From NCBI RefSeq assembly GCF_000412635.1, contig NZ_ASTG01000004.1:1-39567 (forward strand): a stretch of DNA of 39,567 nt. The letters are read 5' to 3'. The notes below the pieces were generated by a model. It saw only the letters and a program-made list of their open reading frames with translations, did not search any database and was not told the origin of the DNA. The DNA is from Sphingobium bisphenolivorans (GTDB lineage Bacteria; Pseudomonadota; Alphaproteobacteria; Sphingomonadales; Sphingomonadaceae). Shown piece by piece: positions 8,015 to 15,921 of this stretch; the first letter of the stretch is position 1; every line of letters starts with the position of its first letter. The position numbers were made by a program, and so were the translations under genes.

Positions 8015-9411
8015 TTCGCATTCTCTCCTTTGCCATTCTCGCCCTGCCGCATCATCTTGTCGCGGTCGGACAGATGTTCGGTGATCTGGTCCTTCTGCCC
8101 CGGATAGCGGCCGGACTTGGGTTCCATCGTGTCGAGGTTCCAGTCCGCCTCGACAAAGCGGGCGCTGGTCGGCTTCATCTTCGGATAACCGCCGACCTGT
8201 TTTTCATCGTCGATGATCTCGCCGCGTCCCTCTGCGACGAAGAACAGCACGCGCAGGTCGTCGGCGTCCCGGTCCCAAGGGCGCGCGCCCGCATGCCACA
8301 ACACATGCGTCTCGACATCGCGCGACGGCAGGACTTGCAGCCCTGGCCACTCGACCGGCGGCGCCTTCGCTTCGATCAGCTTCGCGCGCGTCTCGCCATA
8401 GCGGCCGAACATCGGTAGCCCATTGCCCCATCTGTCGACCGCCAGATTGTCCCTGCCATAATAGGAGAGGTCGCCGTCGCCGCCAAGCGTCAGGAAAGGC
8501 AGGCCCTGCGCCGTCGACACCCCGCCGCGCAGCACATTCCCGATCGCGGTCAGCTTGCCGATCTGGTAGGGATGCTCGCCCCATTCCAGCGCCATCAGAT
8601 TATAGTGCACCGCGCGCTCGCCGGGGTCATAGATCAGGTTGTTGACCAGTTCCGCCTGCACCCCGCCCTTCAACAGGGGGTTGCGCTCCTTATTGTGCGC
8701 GTAGATGTTGCGGTAGATCAGGATACCGCTCGCATTGTCGTGGATCAGCGTGCCCTTGCTATGCTCCCCCTTGGGATGGCTGGCGTTGGCAAGCCCCTCC
8801 GCCGCCAGATTATAGCTGTAAGTGATGTTGTGCGACGTGCCCGCGCGCCACTCATCCGGTGTCTTGCCCTCGAAGCGGGGGCCGGAGGCAGACATATTCT
8901 CATCGATCGCCCAGGTGAAGGTGCAATGGTCGATGATGACGTTATGGGCCGCGACGGTGGACAGGGCGTCGGCTTCCCATCCGCTCATCAGCGGCTGGCT
9001 GTCGACGCCGGTGCGCACGCGAATATGGCGCATCACGACATCATGGGTGGCGATGTCGATGCCGCTGCGGATCAGGGTGATGCCGGGTGACGGCGCGGTC
9101 TGGCCGGCGATGGTCACGAAGGGTTCGCGGATAGTGAGCGTCTGGCGCGCCATGTCGATAACGCCGCCTACCTCGAACACGATGATGCGCGGCCCCTTGG
9201 CCTCGATCGCGGACTTGAAGCTCCCCGGCCCGTCAGCGGCCAGCGTCGTCACCCGGATGATGCGCCCGCCCCGCCCCCCCGGCGTTTCGGCGGCCCAACC
9301 CACCGCGCCGGGAAAGGCGGGCCTGGCAGGGGCAGGCGCGGCACTGGCAGCGATGCCGGCAAGCGCAATCATGGGGGCGAGCGACCGGGCGATGGCGTGA
9401 AATGCTTTCAT
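8011..9411 (-). CDS. Pectate lyase, polysaccharide lyase family 1-like, secreted
   Basis: 466 residues from the ATG at 9411, chosen because AAGGAAACAG sits just upstream and a signal peptide follows (MKAFHAIARSLAPMIALAGI to PAPARP); an open frame extends further up to 9564. The mature start AFPGAVGWAAETPGGRGG and the repeating strands VFEVGGVIDM, LTIREPFVTIAGQTAPSPG, HDVVMRHIRVRTG and NVIIDHCTFTW are the parallel beta-helix pattern of PL1-type pectate lyases. These enzymes cut polygalacturonate by calcium-dependent beta-elimination, giving 4,5-unsaturated oligomers that feed KduI/KduD. It is divergent from the TonB receptor with a shared LacI-type operator between them. The C-terminal 60 residues are charged and end in GENGKGENAK. 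Confidence 0.87.
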   Translation of the reverse strand: MKAFHAIARSLAPMIALAGIAASAAPAPARPAFPGAVGWAAETPGGRGGRIIRVTTLAADGPGSFKSAIEAKGPRIIVFEVGGVIDMARQTLTIREPFVTIAGQTAPSPGITLIRSGIDIATHDVVMRHIRVRTGVDSQPLMSGWEADALSTVAAHNVIIDHCTFTWAIDENMSASGPRFEGKTPDEWRAGTSHNITYSYNLAAEGLANASHPKGEHSKGTLIHDNASGILIYRNIYAHNKERNPLLKGGVQAELVNNLIYDPGERAVHYNLMALEWGEHPYQIGKLTAIGNVLRGGVSTAQGLPFLTLGGDGDLSYYGRDNLAVDRWGNGLPMFGRYGETRAKLIEAKAPPVEWPGLQVLPSRDVETHVLWHAGARPWDRDADDLRVLFFVAEGRGEIIDDEKQVGGYPKMKPTSARFVEADWNLDTMEPKSGRYPGQKDQITEHLSDRDKMMRQGENGKGENAK

Positions 9412-9470
9412 TCTGTTTCCTTCTCCTTTCCCATTCTTGACATTGGTTGCGGAGGGGCGCAAGAAACAAA

Positions 9471-9484
9471 TGACACCGGTGTCC
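9471..9484 (+). promoter_or_regulatory. LacI-type operator between pectate lyase and TonB receptor genes
   Basis: TGACACCGGTGTCC, which contains the perfect 12-bp palindrome GACACCGGTGTC. It lies 60 bp from the lyase start and 69 bp from the receptor start, so one bound dimer could control both divergent genes. It is the most symmetrical member of the three-site set. Confidence 0.7.
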
Positions 9485-9552
9485 ACGCCGAGGCAACTCC
9501 GTCGAGAATGTTGCCCGGAATTGGACTGAGCCGGCAGACAAGGAGGGATGTC

Positions 9553-12420
9553 ATGATGAACCATTCACGTTTGGCCAGTTCCGCAACCCACGCGACACGT
9601 TGGGTTTCCGCCGTTTCCTTCGCTACTTTGGCGGTAGCGGGCCTGCAGTCCGCTCATGCTCAGGAAAGCGCCCAACAGGCCGCGGCAGAGCCGGATGTCG
9701 CCGACATCGTTGTCACCGGTTTCCGCCAGTCATTGGGCGCCGCGATCAACCTGAAGCGCGAGTCGGTCAGCTCGGTCGACGCCATCGTCGCGGAAGACAT
9801 CGCCAAATTTCCCGATCAGAACCTCGCCGAGTCACTCCAGCGCATCCCCGGCATCACCATCCAGCGTGACGGTGGCGAGGGCCGCGCGATCACCGTTCGC
9901 GGCCTCGGAGCGCAATTCACCCGCGTCCGCGTCAACGGGCTGGAGACGGTCGCGACCTCGACCGACGGTGCCAGCGCCAACCGCGACCGTGCCTTCGATT
10001 TCAACGTCTTCGCGTCGGAACTGTTCAGCTCGCTCGTCGTGCACAAGACCGCCGAAGCCTCGCTGGACGAAGGATCGCTCGGCGCGGTGGTGGATCTCAA
10101 CACCGGTAATCCGCTCGCCGGCAAGGAGGGTTTCACCTTCGTCGGCTCCGCGACCGGCTCCTATAATGACCTCTCCAAGAAATGGGGTCCGCGCGCCGCC
10201 GGCCTGCTGTCGTGGAAGTCGCCGGACGGTCAGTGGGGCGTCGCGCTCTCGACCGCCTATTCGAAGCTCGACACGCTGCAGATGGGCAACAACACCGTGC
10301 GCTGGTCGCAGGCGCGCTTCGACAGCGTCAACGGCACGCGCTGCTTCACCGCCCCGAATGCGGGCGGCAGCTATCTGCCCGGCGCGCTCTGCAACGAAGC
10401 CGCGCTCGCCTTCCACCCCCGCATCCCGCGCTATGGCGAAGTGGCGCAGGAGCGCGAGCGTCTCGGCATCACCGGGTCGATCCAATGGGCGCCGAGCGAC
10501 GCGACCAAAGTCTCCATCGACGGCCTCTTCTCCCGCTTCAAGGAACGGCGGGAGGAAAAATGGGGCGAAGTGCTGCTACGCTCCAATGAACGGTCGATCG
10601 ATATCCTCAATCCGGTCTATGACGACAACGGCAATATGGTGTCGGCGACGCTCAACGACGCCTGGGTTCGTACCGAACATTATCTGCGCAAGTCCAAGAC
10701 CCAATTCTATCAAGTCGGCGCGACCTGGGACCAGGACCTTGGCGACAATTTCCGCTTCACCCTGCTGGGCGGCATGTCGAAGTCCGATGCCTCGATCCCG
10801 CTCGAAACCACCATCGTCTTCGACGATCGCGACGCGCAGGGCTATAGCTATGACTATAGCAATATGCGGCGCCCGGTGCTGAGCTTCGGCACCAGCGTCA
10901 CCGATCCGGCCAATTTCCAGCTCGCCGAAATCCGCGACCGCCCCTCCTCTACCATCAACAAGTTCCGCACTGCGCAGCTGCGCACCGAATGGGACGTGAC
11001 GGACGGCTTCACGGTGAAGGCGGGCGCGGTGCATCGCCGCTTCTCCTTCGATACGGAGGGCTTCACCCGCGACACTGTGGTGTGCGGCAATGGCGGGCTG
11101 GACCGGGTGCTGGGCACCGTCACCTGCTCACCCACTTCCGCTTTCGGCCCGACCGCCATCTATGGCCTGCCGGTGACAGCCGCGCTCGGCCAGCTCTATA
11201 CGCTGAAGGGCGCGGACGCCCCGTCGGGAACGACGACCGAGTGGCTGATCCCCAATCTCGGCGCGACCACCGACTATACCAATCTTTACGACCGCCCCCT
11301 TGCGGTCGATGCAGGCAACACTCGCAGCGTCATTGAAAAGACCAACGGCGCCTATCTGCAGTTCGATGCCAAGGGCGAAATATTCGGCCTCGAATATGCG
11401 CTGAATGCCGGCATCCGCTATGTGAAGACCGATCAGAGCTCGACGGGCCTGCTCGCCGGCGTCAACCGCACGATCAAGCGCGGCTATTCCGACTGGCTGC
11501 CCGCCGCCAACCTCGCCCTCTTCCCGCACAAGGACATCATCATCCGCGCCTCGGTCGCCGATGTGATGACCCGCCCCTCGCTCGGCAGCCTGTCGCCGGG
11601 CGGCTCGGTCGACGGCTTCAACTATAATATCAACTTCGGCAACCCGGACCTGCAACCCTATCGCGCGACCGCCTATGACCTTGGCGTCGAATGGTATTTC
11701 GCTCCGCAGTCGGTCTTCTCGGTCGCCTTCTTCAAGAAGGACGTGTCGAGCTTCCCGATCAGCGACACGATCACCGGAACCTATGCCTCTACCGGCCTGC
11801 CGCTCTCGATCATCCCGCCCAGTTCGCCCGCCGCGCTCAGTCCCGAAGGGCGGCTGTGGAACATCACACGGCCGATCAACGGATCGGGCGCGAGCCTCAA
11901 GGGCGTCGAACTGTCGCTGCAGATGCCCTTCACCTTCCTGCCGGGCATATTGTCGCACTTCGGCGGCATCGTGAACGCGACCTTCATCAAATCGAAGGCG
12001 ACCTACACGACGCCGGGCCCGATCCTCAATCCTTGCGTCGGCGGCGCGGTGGGCTGCGCGCTCGGCCCGAACGTCTCGGTCACGCGCAGCGAGACGCTGT
12101 TCGGCCTGTCTAAGAAGGCGTTCAACGCTACCCTCTATTATGAGGATGAGAAGTTCAGCGCCCGCGCCTCGGTCAGCTATCGCGGACCTTATATCGATGC
12201 GACCAGCGGCACCGGCAATATTTTCGAAGGCTATAACAGCACGGTCAATGTCGACGCGTCGATGCGCTACAAGCTGACCGACTGGATCGAACTGTCGCTG
12301 GAGGGCATCAACCTCACCGACGATTACCGCGACCGCTACACCGACATCGACACCAACCGCAATTATGAGCAGCTGCACTTCGGCCGCACGCTCCAGATCG
12401 GCGCGCGCTTCAAGATGTAA
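9553..12420 (+). CDS. TonB-dependent receptor (Xanthomonas/Caulobacter oligosaccharide type)
   Basis: 955 residues from the ATG at 9553, which follows AAGGAGG by 7 bases; ATG 9556 is an equal alternative, and the open frame extends back to 9397. A signal peptide ends near QSAHAQ (about residue 37). ADIVVTGFRQSL acts as the TonB-box region, followed by the plug with DIAKFPDQNLAESLQRIPGI and ITVRGLGAQFTRVRVNG. The C-terminus LQIGARFKM ends a 22-strand barrel. This form of plug is typical of the TonB-Xanth-Caul subfamily, which imports plant oligosaccharides. Its placement opposite a pectate lyase, with a shared operator, points to import of (unsaturated) oligogalacturonates. Substrate is inferred. 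Confidence 0.93.
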   Translation: MMNHSRLASSATHATRWVSAVSFATLAVAGLQSAHAQESAQQAAAEPDVADIVVTGFRQSLGAAINLKRESVSSVDAIVAEDIAKFPDQNLAESLQRIPGITIQRDGGEGRAITVRGLGAQFTRVRVNGLETVATSTDGASANRDRAFDFNVFASELFSSLVVHKTAEASLDEGSLGAVVDLNTGNPLAGKEGFTFVGSATGSYNDLSKKWGPRAAGLLSWKSPDGQWGVALSTAYSKLDTLQMGNNTVRWSQARFDSVNGTRCFTAPNAGGSYLPGALCNEAALAFHPRIPRYGEVAQERERLGITGSIQWAPSDATKVSIDGLFSRFKERREEKWGEVLLRSNERSIDILNPVYDDNGNMVSATLNDAWVRTEHYLRKSKTQFYQVGATWDQDLGDNFRFTLLGGMSKSDASIPLETTIVFDDRDAQGYSYDYSNMRRPVLSFGTSVTDPANFQLAEIRDRPSSTINKFRTAQLRTEWDVTDGFTVKAGAVHRRFSFDTEGFTRDTVVCGNGGLDRVLGTVTCSPTSAFGPTAIYGLPVTAALGQLYTLKGADAPSGTTTEWLIPNLGATTDYTNLYDRPLAVDAGNTRSVIEKTNGAYLQFDAKGEIFGLEYALNAGIRYVKTDQSSTGLLAGVNRTIKRGYSDWLPAANLALFPHKDIIIRASVADVMTRPSLGSLSPGGSVDGFNYNINFGNPDLQPYRATAYDLGVEWYFAPQSVFSVAFFKKDVSSFPISDTITGTYASTGLPLSIIPPSSPAALSPEGRLWNITRPINGSGASLKGVELSLQMPFTFLPGILSHFGGIVNATFIKSKATYTTPGPILNPCVGGAVGCALGPNVSVTRSETLFGLSKKAFNATLYYEDEKFSARASVSYRGPYIDATSGTGNIFEGYNSTVNVDASMRYKLTDWIELSLEGINLTDDYRDRYTDIDTNRNYEQLHFGRTLQIGARFKM

Positions 12421-12460
12421 CGCCCTTCCCCCCGCTCCTCCCTCTTCCGGAGGGGCGCCT

Positions 12461-12502
12461 GGCCGGCCGTCGACTGCACGCGACGGCCGGCCGTTTGTTT
12501 TT
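12461..12502 (+). terminator. Intrinsic terminator of the TonB receptor gene
   Basis: A perfect 12-bp stem (GGCCGGCCGTCG / CGACGGCCGGCC) with an 8-base loop, followed by GTTTGTTTTTC. It starts 40 bp after the receptor stop codon. Confidence 0.85.
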
Positions 12503-12510
12503 CAGCGCAC

Positions 12511-12538
12511 AAAAAAGGGCGCCCCGATCGGGACGCCC
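12511..12538 (-). terminator. Intrinsic terminator of the outer-membrane barrel gene
   Basis: On the minus strand GGGCGTCCCGATCGGGGCGC then CC folds into a near-perfect hairpin followed by six T residues. It begins 24 bp after the stop of the barrel gene. Together with the adjacent plus-strand terminator it insulates the convergent genes. Confidence 0.85.
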
Positions 12539-12562
12539 TCTCTTTTCGCGATAGGCTCGCTA

Positions 12563-13078
12563 TCAGAAGCGATAGCCGAGGATCAGGGCAGCCTGATGAC
12601 GCTCGGGCGAACCTTCGTAGCTCGAATAGCGATATTCGGCGCGGGTGATGAAGCCCTGGAAAGTGGTTTCCAGGCCAGCGCCTAGGCGGTAGCCGTCCAG
12701 CTTCGCGCTGAAACCGGCATTGTCTTCGAAGCGGGCGTTGGTGTAGCCGCCCTTGGCATAGGCGAGCACGTTCGGCACGACTTCGCCGCCGATGCGGATG
12801 CCGGCATAGAGGTCACGGTCGGTGTGGATGCCCTGCTCCTTGACGTCGGAATCGGCATATTCGCCTTCGATGCCGAAGACCGCGCCGTTGATGTTCACGT
12901 CATAGCCGACAATGCCGCCGTACAGCAGGCCGCTGTCATGGTCGACGCCGTTGAAGTCGACATGGTCCAGACCGACGACGCCGGCGACATAGGGGCCGGA
13001 GAAGGGAACGGCGTCCTGCGCCATGGCGGGGGCGGCGATGCTGGCAAGCAGCAGGGCGGAAGCGACGAGCTTTTTCAT
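12563..13078 (-). CDS. Small outer-membrane beta-barrel protein (opacity/porin-like)
   Basis: 171 residues. A clear signal peptide (MKKLVASALLLASIAAPAMA, cleaved before QDA) precedes alternating strands such as GPYVAGVVGLDHV, LLYGGIVGYDVNI, AVFGIEGEYADSD, DLYAGIRIGGEV, LAYAKGGYTN and ITRAEYRYSSYEG. The last residues LILGYRF end in an aromatic residue, the outer-membrane insertion signal. The size and strand count fit an eight-stranded barrel of the OmpA/Opa superfamily. No peptidoglycan-binding domain is present. Its own terminator lies downstream. Its link with the pectin genes is positional only; the role may be structural. Confidence 0.85.
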   Translation of the reverse strand: MKKLVASALLLASIAAPAMAQDAVPFSGPYVAGVVGLDHVDFNGVDHDSGLLYGGIVGYDVNINGAVFGIEGEYADSDVKEQGIHTDRDLYAGIRIGGEVVPNVLAYAKGGYTNARFEDNAGFSAKLDGYRLGAGLETTFQGFITRAEYRYSSYEGSPERHQAALILGYRF

Positions 13079-13337
13079 GATAACTCCTCCTCATTCTTTC
13101 GTCATTGGTTCGGAGGGCGCGTCTAGAGGCGGTGGCGCAGGTGAGTAAAGCTTCGAAAGCAACATCTTGCCGCATTGCAATATGGACTGTGGCAATGATG
13201 CACTAGGGGTTGAAAACCGCGCTGAAGGCATTACGCGCGCGGTGCGAAGCGATTTCCGCACCCTGTAAAGGCGGACTTGCTGGCGGCGGCGGGAATGTCT
13301 AGCTGGACCTTCGATCATCAACAGGCGGCAGACGGGA

Positions 13338-14378
13338 TTGGCAAACGGGGACAAGCGCGCGCGGGCAGCGACCATCCATGACGTGGCGGCGGCGGCGGGG
13401 GTTTCCGCCCGAACCGTGTCGCGGGTCATCAACCGTTCGCCCAAGGTCGGCGAGGAAACCCGCAAGGCGATCGAGGCCGTCATCGCACAGCTGGGCTTCA
13501 GCCCGAACAGCCGCGCACGCGGTCTGTCGGCCGGACGCTCCAACCTGATCGGCGTGGTGCAGGACGATCCCAACGCCCATGTCATCGGCATCATCCAGCG
13601 CGGCATCGTCGATGCGGCGCGCGAGCCGGGCTACGAGTTGATCGTCCATCCGGCCGACAGGAACGATCCCGCGCTGCTCGACAATATCCGCAGCTTTATC
13701 GCCAAATCGCGGGTGGACGGCCTGATCCTGCTCCCTCCCATCTCGGAACGGGCCGATGTCGCGGCGGCGCTGGGCGCGATGGGCCTGCCCTGCGTCGGCA
13801 TGGCGGCAATACCGGTCGATGGCTATGGCGTGGCAATGGTGAGCGACGAACGCGGCGCGGCGGCGGAGATGGCCGGCCACCTCGCCGATCTTGGGCACCG
13901 CAGGATCGCCACCGTCACCGGACCGCGCGAGTTCCAGTCCTCACGCGAGCGTGAGACGGGCTTCCGGGCCGCGCTGGAGGCACGGGGCATCGACCTGCCG
14001 CCCGCTTATGTGGTGGAAGGCGACTACGGCTTTGCCTCCGGCCTGGCGGCGGGAGAGCGGCTGCTCGCACTTGCCGATCGGCCGACCGCGATCTTCGCGG
14101 GCAATGACATGATGGCCGCCGGCGTGATGAAGGCCGGGCACTTGCGGGGCCTTCGCGTGCCGGACGATCTGTCGGTCGCGGGCTTCGACGACAGCGATCT
14201 GGCCGCCATGCTGACCCCCGACCTGACCACGATCCGCCGTCCGCTGCTGGAAAACGCCCGCCGCGCCACCCGCGCGCTGATCGAGCAGATCGAACAAGGC
14301 GAGGCGGATACCGAAGGCACCGTCGCCGGCCCGCTGCTGCTGGTGGTGCGCGGCTCGACCGGGCGGGTGCCGGTCTAA
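13338..14378 (+). CDS. LacI family transcriptional regulator (second, next to uxaC/uxaA)
   Basis: 346 residues with a LacI helix-turn-helix at residues 12-35 (IHDVAAAAGVSARTVSRVIN) and a ligand-binding domain containing VTGPREFQSSRERETGFRAA, FAGNDMMAAGVMKAGHLRG and LSVAGFDDSDLAAMLTPDLT. It is clearly related to the regulator at 3083-4126 (both have TVSRVINRSP and a PNA-QRGI segment), but differs in the recognition helix (SART here, SKKT there), which fits a different operator. The start is TTG at 13338 after GACGGGA; I found no in-frame ATG ahead of the helix-turn-helix. It is convergent with uxaC. The likely target is the dyad between uxaC and uxaA. Regulator identity is firm; target and effector are inferred. 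Confidence 0.9.
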   Translation: MANGDKRARAATIHDVAAAAGVSARTVSRVINRSPKVGEETRKAIEAVIAQLGFSPNSRARGLSAGRSNLIGVVQDDPNAHVIGIIQRGIVDAAREPGYELIVHPADRNDPALLDNIRSFIAKSRVDGLILLPPISERADVAAALGAMGLPCVGMAAIPVDGYGVAMVSDERGAAAEMAGHLADLGHRRIATVTGPREFQSSRERETGFRAALEARGIDLPPAYVVEGDYGFASGLAAGERLLALADRPTAIFAGNDMMAAGVMKAGHLRGLRVPDDLSVAGFDDSDLAAMLTPDLTTIRRPLLENARRATRALIEQIEQGEADTEGTVAGPLLLVVRGSTGRVPV

Positions 14379-14403
14379 CTTATCAACGCGCGTGGAGAGC
14401 AAG

Positions 14404-14425
14404 TGCTCCTGCTTTTGCAGGAGCA
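14404..14425. terminator. Hairpin between convergent lacI and uxaC genes
   Basis: A perfect 9-bp stem, TGCTCCTGC / GCAGGAGCA, with a TTTT loop. No T-tract follows on either strand, so it is only a possible bidirectional transcript end. Confidence 0.5.
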
Positions 14426-14442
14426 TGATCAAGAAGGCCGCC

Positions 14443-15861
14443 CTAGGCCTCCGGCAGCTTATAGGCCTTGCGCACAAGATTATAGGCGAGGTCGACCGCA
14501 ACCTCCTCCGCCTCCCAGTCGCGCAGCCGCCCTTCCGCAACCAGCCGCGCGAGGAAGGCGCAATCCACCCGCCGCGCCACGTCATGCCGCGCCGGGATCG
14601 ACAGGAAGGCGCGAGTGTCGTCGTTGAACCCGACCGTATTGTAGAAGCCTGCCGTCTCCGTCGTCATCTCGCGGAAGCGCATCATCCCTTCCGGGCTGTC
14701 GTGGAACCACCAGGCCGGCCCCAGCTTCAGGCAGGGATAATGGCCCGCCAGCGGCGCCAGCTCACGGGCATAGCTGCTCTCGTCCAGCGTGAAGAGGATG
14801 ATCGACAGCCGCCGCTCATTGCCGAAGCGGTCGAGCAGCGGCCGCAGCGCCTCGACATAGTCCGTGCGCGTCGGAATATCGGCGCCCTTGTCCCGGCCAT
14901 AGGCCTGATGCAGCCAGCGATTATGGTTGCGGCAGGAGCCTGGATGGATCTGCATGACCAGGCCATCCTCGACACTCATCGCCGCCATTTCGGTCAGCAT
15001 CTGCGCGCGGAACAGCTCGGCATCCTGTGCCGTCCAGTCGCCCTTCATGACGCGGTGGAAGAGGGCTTCTGCCTCCGCCGCCGGCAGATCGGCGGTGCGC
15101 GCCGTCGGAAAGCCATGGTCGGTCGATGTCGCGCCCATCGCGATAAAGTCCGCCCGCCGCTTGCGATGCGCACGCAGATAGGCTTGCCAGTCGCCCACAT
15201 CCTCGCCCGTTAGTTCGGCGAACGCGGCCAGCGCCGAGCGGAAATCCTCATGCTCCGGGTCAATTACCGCGTCCGGCCGATAGGCGGTGACCACCTGTCC
15301 GCCCCAGCCGGACTCGCGGATCGCCTGGTGCTGGTCCAGCCGCTCATGCGCGCCCTCGGTGGTGGCGAGCAGTTCGATGTTGAACCGCTCGAACAGCGCG
15401 CGCGGGCGGAAGGCGGGGGTAGCGAGCAATTCGCCGATCCGGTCGAAATAATCGTCGGCCGTGTCGGCGGACAGGATCGTATCGAACCCGAACACCTCCG
15501 CGAACACATGGTCCAGCCAGATGCGCGAGGGCGTGCCGCGGTAGAGATGCTGGTTGGCGGCAAAGATGCGCCACGCCTCGCGCGGGTCCGCTTCGGACGG
15601 TCTGCCATGCGCGGGCACGCCCAGCGACTCCAGCGCGATGCCCTGGCTATAGAGCATGCGGTAGAGATAATGATCCGGCGCCAGCAACAGGCTGGTCGCA
15701 TCGGTCCACGCCTCATCGCTGGCGAACCAGCCCGGATCGGTGTGACCGTGCGGGCTGACGATGGGCAGCTTCGCCACGCGTGCATAAAGAGCGCGCGCGA
15801 TATCGCGGCTGCGCGGCTCTGCGGGGAAAAGGCGGTCGGCGTCGAGGGTAAACGGGTGCAT
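14443..15861 (-). CDS. uxaC: Glucuronate/galacturonate isomerase UxaC
   Basis: 472 residues from the ATG at 15861, near the usual length of about 470. The same frame stays open far upstream across the divergent uxaA gene, but that part is an antisense shadow. Near the N-terminus LPIVSPHGHTDPGWFAS holds the HxH metal pair of the amidohydrolase-like fold. Later motifs are STDHGFPTAR, VMQIHPGSCRNHN, LKLGPAWWFHDSPEGMMRF and VGFNDDTRAFLSIPARHD, all UxaC landmarks. The enzyme interconverts D-galacturonate/D-tagaturonate and D-glucuronate/D-fructuronate, the first step of the isomerase route. It is divergent from uxaA, 60 bp apart, with a 20-bp dyad between. The second enzyme, tagaturonate reductase UxaB, is not in the window. 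Confidence 0.95.
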   Translation of the reverse strand: MHPFTLDADRLFPAEPRSRDIARALYARVAKLPIVSPHGHTDPGWFASDEAWTDATSLLLAPDHYLYRMLYSQGIALESLGVPAHGRPSEADPREAWRIFAANQHLYRGTPSRIWLDHVFAEVFGFDTILSADTADDYFDRIGELLATPAFRPRALFERFNIELLATTEGAHERLDQHQAIRESGWGGQVVTAYRPDAVIDPEHEDFRSALAAFAELTGEDVGDWQAYLRAHRKRRADFIAMGATSTDHGFPTARTADLPAAEAEALFHRVMKGDWTAQDAELFRAQMLTEMAAMSVEDGLVMQIHPGSCRNHNRWLHQAYGRDKGADIPTRTDYVEALRPLLDRFGNERRLSIILFTLDESSYARELAPLAGHYPCLKLGPAWWFHDSPEGMMRFREMTTETAGFYNTVGFNDDTRAFLSIPARHDVARRVDCAFLARLVAEGRLRDWEAEEVAVDLAYNLVRKAYKLPEA

Positions 15862-15885
15862 GGGCGTGTCCTGATGCGAAAGAGC

Positions 15886-15905
15886 TTGTGCCACCGATGG
15901 CACAA
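15886..15905. promoter_or_regulatory. 20-bp dyad operator between uxaC and uxaA
   Basis: TTGTGCCACCGATGGCACAA: nine of ten base pairs are symmetrical and the centre is CpG, as in LacI-family operators. It lies 24 bp from the uxaC start and 16 bp from the uxaA start, so a bound protein would block both. The inner 12 bases match the TGACACCGGTGTCC-type core at nine positions, which suggests a sister regulator. Confidence 0.7.
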
Positions 15906-15921
15906 ATGCTATTCCGCCGCA

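Noticed and set aside
15250..15921. Upstream extension of the uxaA frame on the plus strand
   Set aside because: It runs antisense through uxaC; family length and domain start support the ATG at 15922.
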